Made by a program: the position numbers and the translations under genes
The notes under the pieces: generated by a model
Seen by the model: only the letters and a program-made list of their open reading frames with translations
Databases searched by the model: none
Told to the model about the DNA's origin: nothing
From: Phallusia fumigata
Lineage: Eukaryota; Chordata; Ascidiacea; Phlebobranchia; Ascidiidae
Length of the DNA: 27,124 nucleotides
Direction: 5' to 3'
Assembly: GCA_008931825.1 (NCBI GenBank)
Contig: QXVZ01021586.1
Coordinates: 1 to 27,124, forward strand
Part shown: one piece after another, positions 22,201 through 27,124 of the stretch
How positions within the stretch are numbered: the stretch's first letter is position 1
Layout of the letters: each line of letters starts with the position of its first letter

Positions 22201-23253
22201 TTTGTGCCACACTGTTTTTAAACCCCTGGTCTAACATTGTAATGACGTAAAATTGCAAGATACAAACCTTTTCATTCTCTGACTGCAGTTTGCTGACATT
22301 TTGTTCAAGTTTTTCAACAATTAACTTGTGTTGTGCAATCTTGGTCTCTGCCTCCTTGAGTTTTAGTTCTACATCTTTAAGTTTACTGTCCAGGAATCTT
22401 GTTGCTTTATCTTTCCTTTTTAATTCAGCCACATATTCATCTTCTTTCAGTTCCTGCCAAAAAGATAGTTTAAATCTCAAGCACACAAATTTTCAAAAAC
22501 AGACTTGCCAAACAAGATTATAAAAGATTACAGAAAGAAATAATATTGTAATCCTAGAGTCCACTTACAATTAACTGCTTATGGTGTTGTCTTATGTCGT
22601 TTAATACTTGAACTGCTTGTGTATCACTTGCAGTATGAGAGGATTTCAAAACCTCAACCTGAACACAAAAGTTCCAGTATGTATATTAAAAAACTTTGAT
22701 ATGTACCAACAAAAATCAAGTACCTATAATCCAGTCTGAAAACATGTCAGGCTGTTATGCTCAGCTTTTTTCAGGAGATAATGACATACCATAAGGCCTA
22801 AATTTATTATATTATACACACTCCAAAAGATTAGTGATAAATAGATCTTTGCTTTGAATTTTTATCAGATTTTTTTTGTCTGTTGTACCAGTTTATAGTA
22901 AGTACATAGAGTTTCCTGAAAGTATAAATTATCACGCACAATATCCAAACTTACATTTTCTGATTGTTCTTATCATTGTAACAAATAGTCAAAAAAAGAA
23001 ACACTTAATAAAGCAGTTTTTGCTTACCTGTTCTTTGAGGTGTTTGTTTTCTTGAAGATATACTGTTACATCTCTTTCAAATGCATCTCTTTCTGCCTTC
23101 AGCTAAAAATCATTAGATGTAAAATTTTGAGCAGAAAAAAGGATTTCTTAAAGTTTCGTTTTAACCTAAGACTTTTTTACACCTCTTAATTTGAACAGCA
23201 CACACCTCTCTTAGTTTTCGTTCCAGTTGACGTGGGTTGCTGGAACGATCCAT
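3320..23253 (-). CDS. CIT: Citron orthologue lacking visible kinase exons (coiled coil-C1-PH-CNH), 34 exons
   Basis: Citron is a Rho-binding scaffold of the cleavage furrow and midbody. Exons, 5' to 3': 23253-23206, 23102-23028, 22658-22569, 22453-22268, 21722-21597, 21504-21376, 21278-21141, 20861-20724, 20486-20463, 20156-20052, 19806-19597, 18686-18564, 17953-17810, 17191-16991, 16669-16541, 16209-16100, 15470-15302, 14611-14366, 13446-13327, 12513-12372, 11791-11671, 10932-10781, 10427-10320, 9839-9654, 9076-8910, 8532-8452, 7881-7693, 7257-7111, 6301-6193, 5594-5471, 4891-4769, 4241-4065, 3647-3560, 3484-3320. All have GT donors and AG acceptors and every junction phase matches. The product is about 1,529 residues. 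Identity rests on Citron-specific stretches: LIDFLQ followed by a lysine run and APLQYRELRDLL, then MHHNIPHR before the C1 domain, and CHV-ACG plus TSEPC and IGTN-FYEID in the CNH domain. ROCK and MRCK share the architecture but not these stretches. The kinase domain and one CNH exon are not found. The start at 23253 is the first ATG of the first exon with homology; an upstream exon cannot be excluded. Confidence 0.9.
3485..3559 (-). other. 75-bp terminal intron
   Basis: The shortest intron in the gene, bounded by GAG/gtacgt and catcacag/GAGGGC. It is open in the reading frame, so retention would add 25 residues without shifting frame. Confidence 0.75.
4332..4540 (+). mobile_element. hAT-like terminal sequence and short tandem repeat
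   Basis: At 4334 cagtgattcctaatatgggg, followed by ggcattttcagggggtaatt, resembles the ends of hAT-type elements (cagtggttcycaacctgggg). No matching right end or 8-bp duplication was found. Just beyond, the unit ttaacaggtccccgat occurs twice in tandem at about 4503-4538. Confidence 0.4.
5790..5840 (+). mobile_element. hAT-like terminal inverted repeat with ambiguous base
   Basis: The stretch tagggatgggccgaaccgag, followed by cagaacccgagtactcggtacc, resembles Ac/hobo-type hAT ends. A related end lies on the minus strand at about 15848-15930. The sequence breaks at an isolated N (5835). It sits in the intron where a CNH exon is expected, so this may be an assembly joint. Confidence 0.5.
6001..6065 (-). 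repeat. tRNA-derived SINE-like fragment
   Basis: On the minus strand, aggttgtgggttcgaaac at about 6007-6026 looks like a T-psi-C arm with a B box. Upstream, cttagcatctgaaagtg resembles a degenerate A box. The same aggttgtgggttc motif occurs on the plus strand at about 12168-12187. Neither folds into a full tRNA by eye, so a SINE is more likely than a tRNA gene. Confidence 0.45.
6302..7110 (-). other. Citron intron 28
   Basis: AT-rich intron between exons 28 and 29. Apart from the foldback-core fragment at 6470-6510, nothing is recognised. Confidence 0.6.
6470..6510 (-). repeat. Fragment of the foldback repeat core
   Basis: aaacgtttcgacaacaactattgtcac is the inverse of the core found near 10010, 11045, 16375 and 18820 (gacaacagcgattgtcgaaacgtttgca). 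It is a short, diverged copy. Confidence 0.55.
7882..8451 (-). other. Citron intron 26 with hAT-like debris
   Basis: Around 7935-7970, gtgattctcaagcagtgtgt, followed by cgcgaagt, resembles a hAT end; the partner end is not evident. The rest of the intron shows nothing recognisable. Confidence 0.4.
9990..10085 (+). repeat. Foldback-repeat family copy
   Basis: This copy carries gacaacagcgattgtcgaaa, then cgtttgcataataatgt, tcactatatacaagctctcg and a ctttggcagtttat end. It shares the order of blocks with copies near 11035-11240, 16370-16435 and 18800-18885, defining an interspersed family. Confidence 0.65.
10090..10170 (+). mobile_element. Degenerate hAT-like end
   Basis: atgggccgaactagtacttc, with a nearby atgctcgatcaccacc segment, resembles diverged parts of the elements at 5790 and 15848. 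The call is weak. Confidence 0.25.
10781..11791 (-). other. CIT: Citron linker and C1 zinc-finger domain, exons 21-22
   Basis: Exon 21 (11791-11671) encodes a Ser/Pro-rich linker ending in MHHNIPHR. Exon 22 (10932-10781) encodes the body of a C1 domain. All eight metal ligands of the H-X12-C-X2-C-X12-C-X2-C-X4-H-X2-C-X7-C pattern are present, at about residues His924, Cys937, Cys940, Cys953, Cys956, His961, Cys964 and Cys972. The first ligand is in exon 21, so the zinc finger depends on correct splicing. An atypical C1 that does not bind diacylglycerol is usual for Citron; I did not establish ligand binding from sequence. Confidence 0.92.
11030..11245. repeat. Two foldback-repeat copies in inverted arrangement
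   Basis: One core reads forward at about 11036-11080 (gatgacaacagacattgttg, aaacgtttgcatt). A second reads in reverse at about 11155-11195 (caaacgtttcgacaatcgct, gttgtcatc). Between them lies ataactgccagagaacttgt, the outer block of the family. The arrangement suggests nested or head-to-head insertion in Citron intron 21. Confidence 0.6.
12120..12270 (+). repeat. tRNA-derived SINE-like sequence, plus strand
   Basis: gcaaggttgtgggttctaat, followed by cccggtttggtatg, forms a T-arm-like B-box region. cttagcaatagttatgtagt precedes it where an A box would be. An AT-rich body follows. It shares the T-arm context with the fragment at 6001-6065. Confidence 0.45.
12372..13446 (-). other. CIT: Citron exons 19-20: end of coiled coil, Rho-binding vicinity
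   Basis: Exon 19 (13446-13327) carries QQIKLIDFLQ and ends in a lysine run. Exon 20 (12513-12372) starts QKKTTLYQAPLQYRELRDLL. Both closely follow vertebrate Citron (SQQTKLIDFLQ, KKKKVPLQYNEL). Because exon 18 runs directly into exon 19 without missing homologous residues, the assembly gap at 13888-14156 is purely intronic. The poly-lysine exon end is encoded by AAG repeats next to the donor. Confidence 0.9.
12840..13120. repeat. SINE-like repeat in an inverted arrangement around a tRNA-like T arm
   Basis: The arm at 12917-12970 (ccagccctgtaagaggcatt, gtaccgaataaggatcggct) recurs as an imperfect reverse complement at 13048-13100. Between the arms, tggggttcgaacccacg (13011-13027) looks like a tRNA T arm. 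Related bodies lie at 16803-16930 and 19095-19290. Confidence 0.6.
13540..13640 (-). repeat. tRNA 5'-half-derived SINE head, minus strand
   Basis: On the minus strand gccgagatggccgggtggtt, then agcgcaatagcctgatgctc, resembles the first half of a type II tRNA (Ser/Leu-like), with an A box at about 13606-13617. No T arm or B box follows, so it cannot be a complete tRNA gene. Confidence 0.55.
13888..14156. other. Assembly gap (269 N)
   Basis: A run of ambiguous bases within Citron intron 18. Exons 18 and 19 join in phase and without missing homologous residues, so the gap probably hides only intron sequence. Confidence 0.95.
14249..14299. repeat. A-rich microsatellite
   Basis: A run of A interrupted by single G or C bases, (A)nG-like, on the plus strand (poly-T on the coding strand). 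It lies between the assembly gap and the exon 18 donor. A small perfect hairpin (gtcccctt...aaggggac) follows at 14320-14340. Confidence 0.85.
14612..15301 (-). other. Citron intron 17
   Basis: AT-rich intron of 690 bp. No repeat family, RNA gene or conserved frame was recognised. Confidence 0.55.
15840..15935 (-). mobile_element. hAT-like terminal sequence
   Basis: On the minus strand aaggatggaccaacccgagc, then cagtacccgagtact and atgctcggtgctcgacc, match the end at 5790. The opposite end was not identified within intron 16. Confidence 0.5.
16261..16494. repeat. Near-perfect 230-bp foldback (hairpin) element
   Basis: Left arm about 16261-16357 and right arm about 16404-16494 are reverse complements with only a few differences, including a 4-base insertion near the outer left end. 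Both contain the segment acacaagggacttggaagaa in opposite orientation. The loop holds the family core cgaatgtcgaaacatttgca. The DNA or transcript could form a hairpin of about 90 bp. It lies in Citron intron 15, 47 bases from exon 15. Confidence 0.85.
16803..16930. repeat. SINE-like repeat copy
   Basis: gcaagaggcgttataccgaa matches the body at 12925 and 19190. The second half, aaagcttcagggcagatccc, is the inverse of the corresponding block at 12850 and 19108. Forward and inverse parts are therefore joined, as in the 12840-13120 copy. Confidence 0.5.
17594..17771. mobile_element. Short non-autonomous hAT-like element
   Basis: The left end ccgtggttctcaaaatgatc, with gtcgcgacgc, and the right end, read on the other strand as cagcgtttctcgaacctttt then cgatgcgacgcc, form imperfect terminal inverted repeats of hAT type. 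The flanking 8 bases (acttcaat and aaagaaat) are only a partial match for a target duplication. No transposase frame is present. It lies in Citron intron 13. Confidence 0.55.
18073..18446. mobile_element. hAT-like element or fragment
   Basis: The left end cagtggttgccaacctgggg, then gtcgcgacc, is a typical hAT terminal repeat. A partial partner, ggttggtaaaccgtag, lies at about 18431-18446. I could not find an 8-bp duplication, so the right boundary is uncertain. No transposase coding frame was seen. Confidence 0.5.
18795..18890 (+). repeat. Foldback-repeat family copy
   Basis: gacagtagcgattattgaaa, cgtttgcattaaaatg, then actatgtacaagttctctgg and caat follow the family order seen at 9990-10085. 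It lies in Citron intron 11. Confidence 0.6.
19085..19295 (-). repeat. tRNA-related SINE-like copy
   Basis: On the minus strand, ccgtgggttcgaatcccatc (19269-19288) is a well-formed T arm and B box. It is followed by the shared body (ttggtataacgcttcctgta) and the block ggcctgcaaagcttcaaggc. No intact D arm and anticodon arm precede it, which argues against a real tRNA gene. Confidence 0.55.
19899..20033. repeat. Inverted repeat beside Citron exon 10
   Basis: The arm at 19899-19931 (aataagaagttacaagccag, tacttgtgtgtaa) returns as a near-perfect reverse complement at 20000-20033. The spacer is about 68 bases and pyrimidine-rich. The right arm ends 19 bases from the exon 10 boundary. A related block (caaactggcttgtatctttt) lies at about 21090-21110. 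Confidence 0.8.
20463..20486 (-). other. CIT: 24-nt Citron micro-exon 9
   Basis: The eight codons LKEDQLIQ are followed by a good donor (gtaagt). The acceptor dinucleotide is read as N-G because position 20488 is ambiguous. If that base is T on the plus strand (A on the minus), the exon is bounded by a standard AG and joins exons 8 and 10 in phase 0. Its heptad-like content fits the surrounding coiled coil. Confidence 0.7.
21978..22079. mobile_element. Small inverted-repeat element with ggggtggc motifs
   Basis: ggggtggcagc returns as gctgccacccc within about 30 bases, and further gccacccc blocks lead to an end reading gaatcgacgcctatgg. The structure suggests a remnant transposon immediately left of the 22093-22228 element; its class was not determined. 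Confidence 0.4.
22085..22236. mobile_element. 136-bp non-autonomous hAT element with perfect 8-bp target duplication
   Basis: The element spans 22093-22228. It begins caggggtcggaaaatac and ends gtttttaaacccctg, and gtggccc and gtgccac-type blocks continue the inverted repeat. It is flanked by the identical 8-mers GTCTAACA at 22085-22092 and 22229-22236. An 8-bp duplication with cagggg/cccctg ends is the signature of hAT transposition. It has no coding capacity and lies in Citron intron 4, 32 bases from the exon 4 donor. Confidence 0.8.
22659..23027 (-). other. Citron intron 2
   Basis: AT-rich intron of 369 bp with no recognised repeat or conserved frame. Confidence 0.6.
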
Positions 23254-24382
23254 GCTTCTGATTTGTTTGACCTTGTAAATTTACACTCAACTTTAACTAC
23301 CTATAGTATGGTGTGTGGCTGATCCTAAACTCTAACAATGCTAAAATCCATCTAAAACAAACAAAATTGCCAATAACAAAAAATCATAACAGCCATTATA
23401 CGTATTATATCGCGTTGACGTGGCATGCAAAAGCTTTCAATTTAAAGCTTATTTGTAAAGAACACGGGACGTTGCTACACTTACAAAGTATCCCAGGCTC
23501 CCAGCCTGTCACTACACACTAAAGCTTAGTTGCTAACGAAACGACAACGAAGATGAAGATGCAACACAAGGCAAATTAATCATTTCCGAAACGATCAGTG
23601 GCAATGCTTTTTTAGTTCTTACTTTTGAACGCCGCGCCACTTTTGTATTTACTTTTAATTTGCTCTTTGTTGCTCCTGGTGGCGACACCACTTCCTTGCA
23701 AAAACTAAAGCGATTTTTCTGGGATTATAAAAAAATAATTAACGGTTTCACTTGTTAACAAACAACAAATAATTGTAAAAAATTTCCATTTTATTTCTTT
23801 TTTCCTTAAAATTTATTTAGGTTTACGTATGTTTTAACCGAGCACGCCTAGGCCATAGATACTACATAGACGTAGTATTTATGCATAGGCTTTGATTCCA
23901 TCTTGGCCTGTTGGCCATAAATGCTGTTTTTGTTGGTACACCAAAACATTGTTTGAAAAACCTGCAACAAAAGCCGATTTGAATTGCAACCATTTTTTCA
24001 TCATTAAATTGTTAAATATACGGAAAAAATAAATCTACGAAAGCAGTAATGCGTGTCCATGCCATAGAAATGTACAAATACAGGAACACAAATATTCGTT
24101 GTAGTAAATAATGTTATTGTAGGTACTAAAAATAAAGAAAAAATGGCCGAAATGTGTTCTGAGAATACAGCTGTTTTAAAATGTATGCCTACATTGCATA
24201 AGTTTTGTTTGTCTGCTTAAGGAACTTGTTGAAATACTTAATTTGTTTTTTGATAACCCCGGATTTCATTCAGTACTGTGTAGTCGAGACTGGAATGCAT
24301 TATGTGATAAAATATTCTGGGTTTTTGTAATACCGCTGGTATAACCGAATCTGGCAATTAAGGCAGGAAAACTTCCACAAAA
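23254..24382. promoter_or_regulatory. Divergent intergenic region between Citron and TBC1D22
   Basis: About 1.1 kb separates the two start codons, which face away from each other, so both promoters or a shared bidirectional one should lie here. No TATA motif is clearly placed. A more GC-rich patch at 23625-23705 contains, on the minus strand, a possible exon ending TCAAAA/gtaaga. It could be a Citron 5' UTR exon. The region is too short to hold the missing Citron kinase domain. Just before the Citron ATG, aaatcag/AAGC could act as a cis- or trans-splice acceptor, though its upstream tract is purine-rich. Confidence 0.45.
23633..23703 (-). other. Possible upstream Citron exon, untranslated or unrecognised
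   Basis: On the minus strand tttttgcaag, an open stretch of about 70 bases, then AAA/gtaaga looks like an exon with acceptor and donor. Two frames are open but neither resembles the Citron kinase or its extension, and neither has an ATG. Its phase does not join exon 1 in frame from one of those frames. A 5' UTR exon is the simplest reading. Confidence 0.25.
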
Positions 24383-26872
24383 ATGGCCCAAAATGTTGAT
24401 GAAAGCAAGAAAAGGGCTTTTTGGAAAAGATCCTCCAACAAATTTCCAGGAAGGTAGATTTTGATTGATTGTCCATGCTTTTGGTTTAAAGTTGCACAAC
24501 TATTTAATATACAACTTGTAAAAGTATGAAATAATTGTCAGCTTTAGGGTTGTCAGTAAGCTTTAGGTAAAATGCAAGTCCATCTTAATGTTTTTGTGAA
24601 CAGTTCAATGCAGTCATCGCCGATGCCGCAACACGAATCTCCACAGCATGCTCCGAAACACAAGTTGAGCTTTAAGGAGTTTGAAAACCACACCGAAGAT
24701 GCTTGGGACGCAACAGATGATGATCTGTTAAGAGCCGCTTTAGCTAAAATTGAAATGGGTTCTAGTCCAGAACAGGTACTATACTAGTGCAATTAAACTG
24801 TAAGTAAATGTTTCGTGATTCCATACCAATGTGTTAATTCTCATCAGTGGTTTTGTGCTATGACATGCCCAATAATTTGATTCGAAAATGAACCTATACA
24901 GATCCAGTTCCTTCCTCTTAAAAACAAGCTTCCATCCCCCCTCTTAAAAACAAGCTTCACCACACTTTTGGACAGAGTTTCTGATAAAATGTACTGATCT
25001 TAAATTTACAGGTGCATGCTGCAGCCCAAGCAGTGATTGAAAACCACGCAAAAACCAACTCCTTTGCAACTGGCAGTAGACAGACATCGACATTGTCAAG
25101 TGGTCACCAAAAACTTGCAGCCCGATCAAGTAGTGACAAGTCCAACAAAGCACAAAGACCTGGTGCTGCCGAAACCACACCAACAGCATCACATAGCCAC
25201 AAGAGGGTGCCAGGCGGTGCTAGCAGGACTGTTAGCCAAGTCGGAAGCATTCCAGCACATAAAGTTGTCAAGGATAAACAACAAACTGTTAAGCCAATGA
25301 ATGGATTTGGCAACTCGAATAATTCTAGTGAGATATATGAAACAAACACTGAAGAGACTCCACATCCTGAACCAAAGATGGTTCTGTCACCCCCAAGTAA
25401 GTCAAAAACTAGCCTTAATTGTATATATAGTGGAAATCTTGGTGCGAAGTAAGTAAAGCAAAAGATTTTCTCCAGTGTGGTCTTTATTATAAGTGGTTGC
25501 AAAAATGCCCACTGGGACATGCCTGAATCCCCTGTAGAGCGGCCTGATCTGTTGTTGCAGTTTTTCATGCAGTTGTTGTTTGGTTTTTATGGGTAGTTTG
25601 TTTGGTTAAAGCCATTGGGATGCCTACTTCGGAAGAGTTGGTACTTGTACAAAGTTGCACTAATTACTTACACTTGAAATTCTAGTCCATGCCCAGCTAT
25701 CATTTAAAGGTATCTGTCACTAAAGTAGCATGTCATAATATGCATGCCCCCTTGAAACCCAGATCAATTTTAGCAATTTTGACCAACTGAATTTATTTTG
25801 TGTTTTTCAGCCATCGCTGGTGGAGGTTCTGCTCCGAAGGCCCAATCTATTCGAATGCCGATGACTGCAAGCAGTATTGCAAAGGAAAACACAAGAATCG
25901 ACAAGTTCTACCAGATGCTACAGTCAGATTCCATAGATCTAGGTATGTAAACAACTGCACATACCAATATATTGATTTTACCTGTTATAACAATGGAAAG
26001 CCAAGCCCCAGTGGCAACTGTACATGTAATTGGACATGCTACTATGTTATTTCTTTAATTGGAATGCTACATAACAATTTTTAATAGAGCATAGTTGTTG
26101 TAACTAATTTGCCTGGCAGCAATACTTGGGGTCTGAATTTGAATAACTGGCATGGACTAAAATTAATCGCTGGCTTTTGTTTTGTGGTGTTGTGCAGATG
26201 ATCTAAGGAAGCTTAGCTGGCCTGGAATTCCCTCTGCGGTTCGTGCTGTTACTTGGAAACTCCTTTCGGTATGTTTAAAAACTAGTGCTTGTTATCTATA
26301 GTCAAATAATATTATCATTTGTTAGTTACAACTCAATTGTGTTGGCAATGCCTCTGTATTAGAAGTTTGGTCCTGATAGCATACAGTTGGAAATAAAATA
26401 TTAAACACTAAAAGTCTTATAATTTCTTTATTTTTAGGGTTATTTACCTGCAAACAAAGACAGAAGGGAATCAGTTCTAATGCGCAAGCGCAGCGAATAT
26501 TTCAAGTTTGTCGAACAGTATTATGGATGTAGGGAGCAGCCAATGTATCAGCAAACATACCATCAGGTATCATGAACCCACAAAAAGTTTTTACAACACA
26601 CATAACAACTGTTTTTTTTCTTTCTTTAGATTCATATCGATATTCCCAGAACCAACCCACTAATTCCACTGTTTCAACAACCCTCTGTGCAAACTGTGAG
26701 AACACATGATATAGATTTTTAAACCTTATGATGTACAGCACATGTAGCGTTTTTTAGGTGTTTGAACGTCTGCTGTTCGTGTGGGCAGTCCGTCACCCTG
26801 CCAGCGGCTATGTGCAAGGCATCAATGATTTGGTGACACCCTTTTTTGTTGTATTCCTGTCGGCTGAAATAG
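24383..26872 (+). CDS. TBC1D22: TBC1D22-type Rab GTPase-activating protein, first eight exons
   Basis: TBC-domain proteins accelerate GTP hydrolysis by Rab GTPases; TBC1D22 proteins act at the Golgi. Exons are 24383-24453, 24604-24775, 25012-25396, 25811-25942, 26198-26268, 26438-26566, 26630-26695 and 26758-26872. All have GT-AG borders and consistent phases, giving 380 codons before the right edge. The N-terminus (MAQNVDESKKRAFWKRSSNK) matches the family start with its FWKRS motif. The block FKEFENHTEDAWDA also matches. Residues about 82-230 are Ser/Thr/Pro-rich and likely disordered. The TBC domain begins near LRKLSWPGIP. It has the catalytic arginine finger in IHIDIPR (about Arg327) and the glutamine finger in YVQG (about Gln362). 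The in-frame-looking ATG at 24572 lies in intron 1 and is not the start. Whether it is nearer paralogue A or B cannot be decided here. Confidence 0.93.
24914..24958. repeat. Short direct repeat
   Basis: cctcttaaaaacaagcttc occurs twice, about 25 bases apart, in TBC1D22 intron 2. A small local duplication. Confidence 0.8.
25397..25810 (+). other. TBC1D22 intron 3
   Basis: Intron of 414 bp. Nothing recognisable beyond its splice signals (A/gtaagt and tttttcag). Confidence 0.6.
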
Positions 26873-27124
26873 GTATGTGTGCCGAGAACTTTTTGTGAAT
26901 CACAGAACGACTTCAATAAAGGACATGAAAACACATTTTTGAATTTTATTTTAAATTATTAGTACATACTGTCATTGGTCTGAATTTTTTGTGCAAAGCA
27001 AACCTGGGTATTGTAAAGTCCTTGGGCCACATACAGCACTTGTGTCGACGCATATCAGCCCATTTAAGTTAAATTGGAATTACAGAATAAATGCGATTGA
27101 TAGAATAAATGACTTTTTTAATTT
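26873..27124 (+). other. TBC1D22 intron 8, cut by window edge
   Basis: Starts with gtatgtg after a phase-1 exon end. The remaining TBC-domain exons lie beyond the window. Confidence 0.7.

Larger units (their letters stand above)
14366..23253 (-). other. CIT: Citron coiled-coil region, exons 1-18
   Basis: Residues about 1-797 are almost entirely heptad-like, rich in Glu, Lys, Gln and Leu and poor in Pro. Exon 3 (VLNDIRQHHKQL) aligns with the vertebrate Citron segment LLHDIREQSRKL, which fixes the register and shows that the visible start lies inside the coiled coil, beyond the kinase and its C-terminal extension. Exon 16 (MLKESCVMLERQVEELE) and exon 18 (LERRYKMLELNAAGVQRKL) are the best conserved blocks. 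They precede the Rho-binding part of the coiled coil in known Citron proteins. Exons 1-15 are all multiples of three and flanked by phase-0 introns, so single-exon skipping would keep the frame. Confidence 0.85.

Noticed and set aside
24572..24787. Start of TBC1D22 at ATG 24572 (MQVHLNVF...)
   Set aside because: The family N-terminus with FWKRS is encoded at 24383-24453. It joins in phase to an acceptor at 24603, so 24572-24603 is the end of intron 1.
25104..25568. Minus-strand open frame of 154 codons with hydrophobic stretches
   Set aside because: It lies opposite TBC1D22 exon 3 and reflects that exon's codon composition; it has no splice or homology support.
1..27124. Bacterial-type operons, CRISPR arrays or viral genes
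   Set aside because: All coding segments are spliced animal genes. No regularly spaced repeats, phage or viral frames were seen on either strand.

Overview
The window is nuclear DNA of an invertebrate animal. It is AT-rich, every gene is split by GT-AG introns, and intronic transposon debris is dense. The three genes are conserved animal genes. A tunicate (Ciona-like) genome would fit the compact gene spacing and the abundant small foldback and tRNA-derived repeats, but this is an inference and I see no species-diagnostic sequence. There is one assembly gap (13888-14156) and two isolated ambiguous bases (5835 and 20488).

Layout. (1) Positions 556-1223, minus strand: the last two coding exons of the mitochondrial ribosomal protein mL54 (MRPL54), with a poly(A) signal 13 bases past the stop. 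Its targeting-peptide exon was not found. (2) Positions 3320-23253, minus strand: a gene of about 20 kb with 34 recognisable coding exons, encoding an orthologue of Citron, the Rho effector of cytokinesis. It reads long coiled coil, then C1 zinc finger, PH domain, CNH domain, and a Ser/Thr/Asp-rich tail ending in a PDZ-ligand-like Ser-Thr-Glu-Val. I joined exons by homology and by matching intron phase; all junctions agree. The assembled product is about 1,529 residues. (3) Positions 24383-26872 and beyond, plus strand: the first eight exons of a TBC1D22-type Rab GTPase-activating protein, which runs off the right edge. The Citron and TBC1D22 genes diverge from an intergenic region of about 1.1 kb.

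Main surprises. The Citron gene has no kinase-domain exon in the window. Its first recognisable ATG lies inside the coiled coil, close to where the kinase-less vertebrate neuronal isoform (Citron-N) begins, and a divergent gene sits immediately upstream. One CNH exon of about 60 codons is missing between 6193 and 5594, exactly where a transposon end carries an ambiguous base. The flanking exons still join in frame.

The introns hold several repeat families: hAT-type terminal inverted repeats (one 136-bp copy has a perfect 8-bp target duplication), a foldback family with a shared core, a 230-bp near-perfect hairpin, and tRNA-related SINE-like sequences. I found no bacterial, viral or CRISPR features.
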